DNA of 64,000 bases from Granulicella aggregans (GTDB taxonomy: Bacteria > Acidobacteriota > Terriglobia > Terriglobales > Acidobacteriaceae): contig NZ_JACHIP010000007.1 of the NCBI RefSeq assembly GCF_014203275.1, positions 62,001 through 126,000 on the forward strand, read 5' to 3'. The notes beneath the pieces were generated by a model. The model was not told the DNA's origin and ran no database searches. It was given only the letters and a program-made list of their open reading frames with translations. The stretch's first letter is position 1, and each line of letters starts with the position of its first letter. This document shows positions 25,725-32,991 of this stretch, piece by piece. The translations under genes and the position numbers were made by a program.

Positions 25725-26351
25725 CTACCCTCGTTCGTAGTGAAAGTGGAGTTCCTGCTCGCTGGGTACTGGGGTGCCATTTCTGGTCGCCGGGTTATAG
25801 GTCCATTGACGAACTGCAGCAATCACTTGGCTATCGACCGAATTGCCCAAACCTTTGAGCAGCTTCAGTTCCGATATCTTGCCATGCTCGTCGATCACCG
25901 CGTTCAGCACCACATCTCCCTGCGTGCCATGCGGAAGAGTTGAGAGATCGGGCGTCGGTCGCGGAAAATATTTCAGCATCGCGATGTTGATGTCACCATC
26001 GCCGAGCCCTGCTGTGGCCGAGCTTCCTACTCCCTGTTCCGTACTCGGAGCCGCCGACTTCTCCGGAGCCGGTTTCGCCGCAGGAGCATGTTTTATCACC
26101 GCGAGCTTCGGCATCTCGAGCGACTTGGAAGCCAGATCAGTTACGGCGTGCTCTGGGCTGCCGGCTGCGTAGTAAGTCAGAAGCTGGCTCCCGTGAGCCG
26201 TGCCAGGCAGTTTGTAAGGCGTTATCTTCGGTGCGCGATGAAAGAACCCCACCGCGACGAGCAGGACAACAGCATGGACGCCTATTGATACAGCGTTCTG
26301 CCGCAGACGAAACCGGTCACTGCCTCCAACCACCTCTGCCAGATCATCCAT
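25725..26351 (-). CDS. TonB-like energy transducer protein
   Basis: A 208-residue single-span membrane protein: a cytoplasmic N-terminus, one membrane helix (NAVSIGVHAVVLLVAVGFF), a Pro/Ala/Lys linker and a C-terminal TonB domain (GDVVLNAVIDEHGKISELKLLKGLG..VIAAVRQWTYNPATRNGTPV). TonB proteins pass inner-membrane energy to outer-membrane receptors. The YxP/RQWxYxPA motifs are typical of the family. The ATG at 26351 follows an AGAGGG site; the frame extends further upstream but would overlap the next gene's 3' end. No exbB/exbD or receptor lies alongside. Confidence 0.82.
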   Translation of the reverse strand: MDDLAEVVGGSDRFRLRQNAVSIGVHAVVLLVAVGFFHRAPKITPYKLPGTAHGSQLLTYYAAGSPEHAVTDLASKSLEMPKLAVIKHAPAAKPAPEKSAAPSTEQGVGSSATAGLGDGDINIAMLKYFPRPTPDLSTLPHGTQGDVVLNAVIDEHGKISELKLLKGLGNSVDSQVIAAVRQWTYNPATRNGTPVPSEQELHFHYERG

Positions 26352-26419
26352 CGCTCGCCCTCTTGGCTCGTTAGTGAGACTCGTCTTGCGTCCGTTTGAT
26401 GCTCTCAAATTTTCGCCAA

Positions 26420-28258
26420 CTACCCAGTCTTCTCGCTCAACTCCGCCCACCGCGCATAAAGCCCGTCGGCAGCTTCCTGAGCCTTATCCATCTCTGCAAG
26501 CGCAGCCGTCAGCCTTATCGGATCAACCGCTACGGCGTTATCTTCAAGCATCTCCCGAGCGGCCTGAAGCCGATCTTCGGCAGCTTCTACAGCCGCTTCG
26601 ATCCCCGCATACTCCCGTGCCTCAAGATAGCTCAGGTTCTTCTTCCCACCACTCGCAGGCGCGGCAACCGGAGCAGCCGAAACCGCAGTCCCCGTCGCAC
26701 CTGGAGCGATCGAAGCGGCGATAATCTCTTCGCCCTTGATTCCCTTACCCTGCTCCCACTGCGAGTAGTCGGCGAATCGTTCGGCCCCGCCTCGCCCATC
26801 CAGTCCCAACACAATCGTCGACACCCGATCGAGCATGTACCGATCATGCGTCACCAGCACTAGAGCGCCCGTGTACTCGAGCAGGCTCTCTTCAAGAATC
26901 TCCAGCGTTGCAATGTCGAGATCGTTCGTAGGCTCGTCCAGCAGCAAAAGGTCGGCCGGCTCAAGCATCAGCTTCGCGATCAAAACCCGGGCGCGCTCGC
27001 CACCCGAGAGCCGCGATACCGGCTGGTTCAACTGCTCGCTCGTGAAAAGGAACTTCGTCGCATAGCTCGCCACGTGAACGACGCGGCCTTGATACACAAC
27101 CGAGTCCGAGTCCGGTGCCAGCGCCCGGCGCAAGGTGATGTCCTCTTCCAACTCCCGAGTCTGCGAGAAGTACACAATCTTCAAGGATGACGCGAGCTTG
27201 ATCTCGCCCGATGCCGGCTTCAATTCGCCAGTGAGTAGCCGCAGCAGCGTAGTCTTCCCGCTTCCATTCGGCCCGACCAGGCCAACGCGCATCCCGGACG
27301 TAATCAGGAAGTTCAGCCCCTCGACGATCTTCCGGGCGTTGGCACCTTCTCCGAGAACAACCGAAACGTCCTCGAACTCCACAAGCCGCTTCGTCTGCCG
27401 CTCGGTCGCCGCAAATTCGATCCCCGCGCTCGAGGTCTGCGTCCGTTGATTCACGTCCTTCAACTGACCGATCAGATCGTTCGCGCTGTCGATGCGCGCC
27501 TTGCTCTTCGTCGTCCGCGCCTTCGGCCCGCGCCGCAGCCAGTCGGTCTCGATCTTCACCCGATTCTTCAGCGCGTCCTGCAGCTTGGACTGCGCCTCCA
27601 AATACTGCTCCTTGCCCTCAAGAAACTTCGAATAGCTTCCCTTCACGCGCAGCAGCCCATCCGCATACACGCGGTTCAACTCGACCATCTCCTCTGCCGT
27701 GTTCTCAAGAAAATACCGGTCGTGCGAGACCATCACCACCGCCGACTCTGTCTCCTTGATCACCTGTTCGAGCCACGCAATCCCCGCCAGATCAAGATGG
27801 TTCGTAGGCTCGTCGAGCAGCAAAACGTCTGGCTTCGTCACGATCGCCTCGGCTATAGCAAGCCTCTTCCGCCACCCTCCCGAGAGCCTCGCAGCCTCGG
27901 CCTCAAGCGAAGGAAATCCCGTCCGCCCGGAGGTCTCCCGCAGCCGCCCCTCGCGCTCCGCCTCGGGAATCCCGGCCGCAACTAACGCTCGCTCGAGCAC
28001 ATCCCGCACCGTCAGCTTGTCGGCAAACACCGACTCCTGCTGCACATATCCCACGCGCGCCCGCTTGCGCACGGCTACATCACCCGAATCCGCGTCCTCA
28101 TCCCCGGCTAGCACCTTCAGCAGCGTGCTCTTGCCCGCGCCATTCGGCCCGATCAGGCCGATGTGGTCACCGTCCGAAACGGTAAAAGAGATGTCGTGAA
28201 AGAGGGGCGTAGCGCCAAAGGCCTTGGTCAGCCCCTGCGCATTAAGGATTGGTGGCAT
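26420..28258 (-). CDS. ABC-F family ATPase (Uup-like)
   Basis: A 612-residue soluble protein with two ATPase domains and no membrane segments, hence ABC-F rather than a transporter. Domain 1 has GPNGAGKST, RLSGGWRKRLAIA and LLLDEPTNHLD. Domain 2 has GPNGSGKTT, RLSGGERARVLIA and LLLDEPTNDLD. The linker between them (residues about 225-290) is helical, and a C-terminal coiled coil (EAAVEAAEDRLQAAREMLEDN) resembles that of Uup. ABC-F proteins act on ribosomes; some give antibiotic resistance, but nothing here indicates that. Monocistronic on the minus strand. Confidence 0.93.
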   Translation of the reverse strand: MPPILNAQGLTKAFGATPLFHDISFTVSDGDHIGLIGPNGAGKSTLLKVLAGDEDADSGDVAVRKRARVGYVQQESVFADKLTVRDVLERALVAAGIPEAEREGRLRETSGRTGFPSLEAEAARLSGGWRKRLAIAEAIVTKPDVLLLDEPTNHLDLAGIAWLEQVIKETESAVVMVSHDRYFLENTAEEMVELNRVYADGLLRVKGSYSKFLEGKEQYLEAQSKLQDALKNRVKIETDWLRRGPKARTTKSKARIDSANDLIGQLKDVNQRTQTSSAGIEFAATERQTKRLVEFEDVSVVLGEGANARKIVEGLNFLITSGMRVGLVGPNGSGKTTLLRLLTGELKPASGEIKLASSLKIVYFSQTRELEEDITLRRALAPDSDSVVYQGRVVHVASYATKFLFTSEQLNQPVSRLSGGERARVLIAKLMLEPADLLLLDEPTNDLDIATLEILEESLLEYTGALVLVTHDRYMLDRVSTIVLGLDGRGGAERFADYSQWEQGKGIKGEEIIAASIAPGATGTAVSAAPVAAPASGGKKNLSYLEAREYAGIEAAVEAAEDRLQAAREMLEDNAVAVDPIRLTAALAEMDKAQEAADGLYARWAELSEKTG

Positions 28259-28317
28259 TTCTCCAGTTTACCGGCTAGAAGCTACTCGTCCTAATTGAAG
28301 ACACTAACGGCTTCCTA

Positions 28318-28356
28318 CCCGCTCCGTTTGTCATTCCCGAAGGGAATCTGCTTTTC
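28318..28356. repeat. Dispersed repeat unit (GTCATTCCCGAAGGGAATCT type)
   Basis: CCGTTTGTCATTCCCGAAGG then GAATCTGCTTTTCG, nearly identical to the unit at 11.6 kb and similar to that at 36.4 kb. The GAATnCCC/GGGAATC core is a short inverted repeat (TTCCCGAAGGGAA). It lies between two divergently read genes. Confidence 0.7.
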
Positions 28357-28420
28357 GCCGGTGACACCCCATGCTGCTTCGCACTTCACTGCACATTCAT
28401 ACTGGTTGTAAACTCCCTCT

Positions 28421-28630
28421 ATGACCGATTCGAACGATTTCATCCCCAAACCCGGCGCAATCAAGATCGGCGGCCTCGGCCGCAAGGCGCAGAAGCTGCA
28501 GGCCCTCCGCGACAAGGCAGCCCAGGGCAAGACCGGAGCGAAGCCTCTGAACGCCGCCTCCACCAACATGAAGGCAAAGGACTCCTTCGCCAACACCAAG
28601 AAGACCACCTTCCAGCGCAAGGCTGTGTAG
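28421..28630 (+). CDS. Small basic protein of unknown function
   Basis: A 69-residue lysine-rich protein (17 Lys/Arg) without a signal peptide or membrane helix: MTDSNDFIPKPGAIKIGGLG, then helical KAQKLQALRDKAAQGKTG and a Lys/Thr-rich end. Codon use matches neighbouring genes, which supports coding. The ribosome site is weak. It lies two bases before the RDD gene start, so the two may be coupled. A nucleic-acid-binding role is possible from charge alone but is not supported by any motif I recognise. Confidence 0.65.
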   Translation: MTDSNDFIPKPGAIKIGGLGRKAQKLQALRDKAAQGKTGAKPLNAASTNMKAKDSFANTKKTTFQRKAV

Positions 28631-28632
28631 GT

Positions 28633-29307
28633 GTGAAGACGACGGACTTCCGCTGGCCATTTCTGATCATTCTTGCTGGTGTGATCTTGATCGGAAACCT
28701 CGCAGAGCCGGCGAGTCTGGGTCTAACATCGGAGTGGTCTGACGGCACTTACCGTTTTGCTGGAGGAACTGCTCCTTGGGCATTGGCGTCATCGGTAGTG
28801 ATTGGTATTCTCTATTCTTTGCTCATGGTGGCATCCTCGGCAAAGACGCTTAATCCGTTGCCCGGAATCTTTCAGAGATGGCTGGCGTTCTGGATCGATT
28901 TCGTTTTTGCCATCATGATGGTTGCGCCAATCTTCGGCGTGATCCCGTGCATCCGTGAGTGGCGGCGAACGGGAATATTTGAATGGTCTTTTGAAAGAAA
29001 CTTTTCCGCAGCGGGCGACGGTTGGGTGATGGCACTTACCTTCCTGCTGTCCTTCACCGGAATACTCGTCTACTGGGCATTTCCCCTAATGCACGGAAGG
29101 CCTTCACCTGGATCATCCATTCTCGGATATCAAATTACGGTTTCCGACGAAAACCCAATGACGTTCAGAAGGGCCTTTCTACGAACCGTAGTTGGAATCG
29201 TGGCCGCGTGCGCGCCCTACCTTGCGCCATTTATCAAGCGAGATCGAAAACGAAGACAGTTTTGGCTTGACGCAGTCTTTGGAACCTATGCAGTTCGTCT
29301 TAAGTAG
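28633..29307 (+). CDS. RDD-family membrane protein
   Basis: A 224-residue integral membrane protein with about five helices. The RDD-family core is seen in RWLAFWIDFVFAIMMVAPIFGV (Arg and Asp in the first RDD helix) and in GSSILGYQITVSDENPMTFRRAFLRTVVG, the usual 'LG..V......' loop before the last helix. The gene uses a GTG at 28633, two bases after the previous stop. RDD proteins are poorly understood, and some have ion-exchange activity. GC content is slightly lower than in its neighbours. Confidence 0.7.
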   Translation: MKTTDFRWPFLIILAGVILIGNLAEPASLGLTSEWSDGTYRFAGGTAPWALASSVVIGILYSLLMVASSAKTLNPLPGIFQRWLAFWIDFVFAIMMVAPIFGVIPCIREWRRTGIFEWSFERNFSAAGDGWVMALTFLLSFTGILVYWAFPLMHGRPSPGSSILGYQITVSDENPMTFRRAFLRTVVGIVAACAPYLAPFIKRDRKRRQFWLDAVFGTYAVRLK

Positions 29308-29324
29308 CCCGCAACAAACAGTCC

Positions 29325-29645
29325 CTAATCCAAATCAAAATCCCGAAGCGGCCTCTCCGTAAGCGGCGACTCCTTCGCCTTCTTCACCGCCTCGGCAAAC
29401 TTCTTCGCCAGCACATCATCCTTGTTCTTCTCCGCGTCCACCGACTGCCGGAACAAGCTCTCGCGCCTCTGGTCACTCTCGCGCAGCGCCTTCGCCGCCT
29501 CGCCAAAATCTTCGAACATCTTCTTCTTCGGCGCGGAGGTATGCGCAATGATCGCCCGGCTCACCGGGTCGATCTTCAAAATCCCACCGCAATCCGGACA
29601 ACTTACCTCAAAAGCCTCGTCTTTCAATCCGTCGCTCAATCCCAT
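29325..29645 (-). CDS. Small zinc-knuckle protein, conserved hypothetical type
   Basis: A 106-residue soluble protein. Near the N-terminus is one CPDCGG knuckle followed by ILKIDPVSRAIIAHTSAPKKK. The rest is a charged helix (RESDQRRESLFRQSVDAEKN..LAKKFAEAVKKAKE) likely to form a coiled coil. One CxxC can bind zinc only with further ligands or as a dimer. No named function. It follows the half-length AI-2E gene on the minus strand by 28 bp. Confidence 0.75.
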   Translation of the reverse strand: MGLSDGLKDEAFEVSCPDCGGILKIDPVSRAIIAHTSAPKKKMFEDFGEAAKALRESDQRRESLFRQSVDAEKNKDDVLAKKFAEAVKKAKESPLTERPLRDFDLD

Positions 29646-29673
29646 CGCATTGCCCTCGGCAACATTCTAATCG

Positions 29674-30138
29674 TCAGCGTGGAGACACAGCTTTCGGCCG
29701 CACGAACGCGAAGATAACAGCCAGCAATGGCGGCGCAAGCAGCACTCCCCAGAACGGAATCACGATCCCCAGCACGATCGGCCCGAAGAATGCCGCCCAC
29801 CACGGCACCCGCGTCGTCCGGTGCAGGATGTACGGCCCGATCACCAGGCCTTCGAGTACCGCTATCAGCCCATAGAGTCCCAGCACGAAACCCAGCCGAT
29901 ACTCGTCGTGCCCGCTGAATGCGACCGCCAACACCGGCCCAATCACCGCAATCATCCCGCCATAAGTCGGAATGAACTGTAGCAACGCTCCAAACAGAGC
30001 CCACAGCGGCGCAAACGCCACGCCGATCAGCTCCAGCCCAGCAAACCAGATCCCGCCCACAATCAGCGCATCGAGCGTCGTCGCCCGCCACCATCCCATC
30101 AACGCCGTGCCCGCAGTTTTTATATGCGAGTTATCCAT
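29674..30138 (-). CDS. AI-2E transporter-family protein, C-terminal half only
   Basis: About 154 residues that match the C-terminal half of AI-2E/UPF0118 permeases: ALMGWWRATTLDALIVGGIW, LWALFGALLQFIPTYGGMI, LVIGPYILHRTTRVPWWAAFFGPIVLG and IPFWGVLLAPPLLAVIFAF. Full members have about 350 residues and eight helices; this has about four. Upstream there are only 76 bp before the divergent amylase gene, so the N-terminal half is absent. It may be a truncated remnant or a real half-size member. The ATG at 30138 is chosen, with a weak ribosome site. Confidence 0.65.
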   Translation of the reverse strand: MDNSHIKTAGTALMGWWRATTLDALIVGGIWFAGLELIGVAFAPLWALFGALLQFIPTYGGMIAVIGPVLAVAFSGHDEYRLGFVLGLYGLIAVLEGLVIGPYILHRTTRVPWWAAFFGPIVLGIVIPFWGVLLAPPLLAVIFAFVRPKAVSPR

Positions 30139-30214
30139 ACATTCTTGGATGCCAACTCCCTTCAACCGCTCCGCATCTGACCGTCAGTACAAGAAAAAAA
30201 CTGGAGACATAATC

Positions 30215-31567
30215 ATGGCAGTCATGATGCAGGCCTTCTTCTGGGATTGCCCGAAGATCGATGATCAGGAACACAACTGGTGGAACCACGTCGCCTCCAA
30301 GGTCGAAGACCTGAGCAAGGCCGGGATCAATTCACTTTGGCTGCCGCCTGTCTCGAAGGCCGCCAGCAACACGTCCATGGGCTATGACCCTTACGACTAC
30401 TTCGACCTCGGCGACTTCGATCAGAAGGGCGGCACCAAGACCTGGTACGGCAGCGGCGATGAACTGAAGGCGCTGATCGCCAAGGCCCACGCCAACGGCC
30501 TCGGCCTCTACGCCGACATGGTCATCAACCACAACTCCGGTGCCGACGAAGAAGAGGTAAATCCGCTCGACGGCGAGACCCGCTGGACCAAGTTCAACCC
30601 GAAGAGCGGCCGCTTTCCCCGCGACTGGAACTGCTTCCACCCCAGCCGCTACGAGCACGTGATGATGGAGGGCGAAAACTTTGCCGGATTCCCTCACCTC
30701 TGCCACCGCAACCCGCATGTCTACGCGGCGATGTTTGAATACTCCCGCATGCTCATTGAAGAGCTCGGATTCGATGGATTCCGCTTCGACTTCGTCAAGG
30801 GTTTCGGGGCATGGATCATCGGCATCCTGTCGAAGTATCGGTACGTCAAGGACGGTAAGGAGTTCACTCCCTGGGTCGTCGGCGAATATTGGTCAGGTGA
30901 TCAGGACATCGACGCATGGCTGGAGAAGGTCAACAGCTACACCGACACCCAGATCTCCGCCTTCGACTTCCCTCTTCGCTATCAGCTCAAGAAGGTCTGC
31001 GACCAGCCCAACTACGATCTCCGCAACCTCACCTACGGCGAAAACATCGTGATGAAGCGGCCTCTGCACGCCGCAACCTTCGTCGACAACCACGACATGG
31101 GCGGTGACGAGATCGTGAACGACAAGTTGCTCGCATACTCCTTCATCATGGTGCATGAGGGCTACCCGAGCGTCTTCTGGTACGACTACTACAACAACGG
31201 CCTCGCCCGTCCGCTCACCCCTAACGGCATTGACGCTCTCATCCAGGCACACCACAAGTACGCCGGCGGAGACTCCGAGATCCTGCACGCCGACCCCGAC
31301 CTCTATATCATGCAGCGCCATGGGTGGAAGGATGACACCACCGACCAGGCAGGCCTCGTCTACGTCCTCAACAACCTCGGCGACAAGTGGTCCGGAACCT
31401 CGGTCAAGACGAAGTGGGCCAACCAGAAGTTCGCCCCTATCGCGTGGGACGGCCACGGCCTTTACGGCGCGGTAGCCCATCCCGACGAACGCACGACAGA
31501 CGCCGACGGCAACGCCGAGTTCCCCGCCCCGCCGCGCGGATACTGCATCTACGCCCCGGTCTTCTAG
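30215..31567 (+). CDS. Alpha-amylase, GH13, cytosolic
   Basis: A 450-residue GH13 enzyme hydrolysing internal alpha-1,4 bonds of starch or glycogen. Conserved regions: I, ADMVINHN (residues 100-107); II, GFRFDFVKG with the nucleophile Asp192; III, GEYW with the acid/base Glu224; IV, FVDNHD with Asp294. There is no signal peptide, so it probably acts on intracellular glycogen or imported dextrins. The C-terminal beta domain ends PPRGYCIYAPVF. The ATG at 30215 follows GGAGA; a longer frame upstream is unlikely because it starts with low-quality sequence. Tryptophan-rich start (FFWDCP, NWWNHV). Confidence 0.93.
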   Translation: MAVMMQAFFWDCPKIDDQEHNWWNHVASKVEDLSKAGINSLWLPPVSKAASNTSMGYDPYDYFDLGDFDQKGGTKTWYGSGDELKALIAKAHANGLGLYADMVINHNSGADEEEVNPLDGETRWTKFNPKSGRFPRDWNCFHPSRYEHVMMEGENFAGFPHLCHRNPHVYAAMFEYSRMLIEELGFDGFRFDFVKGFGAWIIGILSKYRYVKDGKEFTPWVVGEYWSGDQDIDAWLEKVNSYTDTQISAFDFPLRYQLKKVCDQPNYDLRNLTYGENIVMKRPLHAATFVDNHDMGGDEIVNDKLLAYSFIMVHEGYPSVFWYDYYNNGLARPLTPNGIDALIQAHHKYAGGDSEILHADPDLYIMQRHGWKDDTTDQAGLVYVLNNLGDKWSGTSVKTKWANQKFAPIAWDGHGLYGAVAHPDERTTDADGNAEFPAPPRGYCIYAPVF

Positions 31568-31686
31568 TCCCGGCTTCAAAGTCGAATCCGTCGAAGACTC
31601 AGTGCATCGCTCCAATGTACCCTGGGTCTTCGGAGGATCGGCTCGTGACTTCTCTACTCGCATCCTTCAAAGCCCAGCGAGCCTGA

Positions 31687-32190
31687 TCACTCAGGCGCTC
31701 CGCTCATCAGTGTTCTGTTTCGACGCATCAGCAACACGAGAGCTCGCCTGATGTAGAGAGCAAGTACCGGCATCGTAACGATTGCCATAATCCCCCATAC
31801 AACCAGAGCGTGCCACTCCCATTGCCAAATCTCGTGAAAGAGTCGCAACGGATGACGGCTGAGATGCTCGAGCTGGCTTCTGCTGAGCGGCAGTCGATGC
31901 GTGTGAAAAAGATAGACTCCCAACTCGATGAATGGAAGAAACAGCAAAAGGTGTAGCGGGGCCACCGCGTGTACGCCAATTTGAGATGCGATCTGGTTGA
32001 GACCAAAGACCCAGGCAAGCATGATGACCAGCAGCGTAGTGAGTCCAACGGATGGGTTAATGCCGACGACGACGCCAAAGGCGAGACTCCACGCCAGCCG
32101 ACGTGGCGTCACTCCGCCTCGCAGTTGACGTAGCAACGGACGCAACATCCTGCAGCGGCAAAATTCGCGTACGGTTTCTGGCACAAGCAT
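31687..32190 (-). CDS. DUF2062 membrane protein
   Basis: A 167-residue protein of the DUF2062 family: basic N-terminus with GGVTPRRLAWSLAFGVVVGINPSVGLTTLLVIMLAWVFGLNQIASQIG, the family's GxxPxxxG-rich helix pair, then two further hydrophobic stretches (ALVVWGIMAIVTMPVLALYI). Function unknown; relatives often sit in lipid-A or glycosyltransferase contexts. The start may be ATG 32190 or GTG 32193. It reads away from purQ, sharing an 80-bp divergent gap. Confidence 0.83.
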   Translation of the reverse strand: MLVPETVREFCRCRMLRPLLRQLRGGVTPRRLAWSLAFGVVVGINPSVGLTTLLVIMLAWVFGLNQIASQIGVHAVAPLHLLLFLPFIELGVYLFHTHRLPLSRSQLEHLSRHPLRLFHEIWQWEWHALVVWGIMAIVTMPVLALYIRRALVLLMRRNRTLMSGAPE

Positions 32191-32244
32191 CACTCATAAT
32201 CTGATGCGGAATCGGTGTCTTTCGCCGATACCGTATTCGGGTCT

Positions 32245-32266
32245 ATATCAGGGAACACCCTGATAT
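32245..32266. promoter_or_regulatory. Perfect hairpin just upstream of purQ
   Basis: ATATCAGGG and CCCTGATAT pair perfectly (9 bp) around AACA, ending 9 bp before the purQ ATG, where a ribosome site would be expected; no Shine-Dalgarno is visible. It could be an operator or a translation-control hairpin. Confidence 0.45.
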
Positions 32267-32275
32267 TCTGACAGT

Positions 32276-32974
32276 ATGAAATTCGGCGTTCTCGTCTTCC
32301 CTGGCTCCAACTGCGACCACGACACCTTCAACGTCATCGAAAGCCACGTCGGCCGACCCGTCAGCTTCCTATGGCACGCCTCTGAAGACCTCGAAGGCTG
32401 CGACGCGATCCTCGTCCCCGGCGGATTCGCCTATGGCGACTATCTCCGCACCGGGGCTATCGCCAGCTTCGCCCACATCATGCAACCGGTAAAGAAGTTC
32501 GCCGCGAACGGCGGCCTCGTCCTAGGCATCTGCAACGGCTTCCAGATCCTCTGCGAGTCTGGCCTGCTCCCCGGCGCGCTGATGCGCAACGCCAACCAGC
32601 ACTACATCTGCAAGCAGGTCCATCTCCGAACGGAGACTGTGACCTCGCCGTTTACAAATAGCCTCGCCCCCGGCCAGATCCTCAAGATGCCCATCGGCCA
32701 CATGGAAGGCAACTACTTCTGCGACGACTCTACCCTCGCCGAACTGAGATCGCAGAATCGCATCGCCTTTCGCTACGCCAGCACATCAGGCGAGATCACG
32801 CCTGAATCCAATCCTAACGGCTCGCTTGAGAACATCGCCGGCATCCTCAGCGAAGGCAAGAACGTCCTTGGCATGATGCCCCACCCGGACCGCTCCAGCG
32901 AGACACTCCTCGGCTCCGCCGACGGCCTCATCCTCTTCAAGGCCATGGCCGAAGCACTCGCAGCGACCGCATAG
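32276..32974 (+). CDS. purQ: Phosphoribosylformylglycinamidine synthase, glutaminase subunit PurQ
   Basis: PurQ supplies ammonia from glutamine to PurL for the fourth step of purine synthesis. The 232-residue class I glutamine amidotransferase has KFGVLVFPGSNCDHD, VPGGFAYGDYLRTGA, the nucleophile Cys86 in LGICNGFQIL, IGHMEGNY and the catalytic His in MMPHPDRSSE. Neither purS nor purL is next to it in this window. The preceding hairpin leaves little room for a ribosome site. Confidence 0.95.
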   Translation: MKFGVLVFPGSNCDHDTFNVIESHVGRPVSFLWHASEDLEGCDAILVPGGFAYGDYLRTGAIASFAHIMQPVKKFAANGGLVLGICNGFQILCESGLLPGALMRNANQHYICKQVHLRTETVTSPFTNSLAPGQILKMPIGHMEGNYFCDDSTLAELRSQNRIAFRYASTSGEITPESNPNGSLENIAGILSEGKNVLGMMPHPDRSSETLLGSADGLILFKAMAEALAATA

Positions 32975-32991
32975 ACCAAGCGCTTTTCCGA

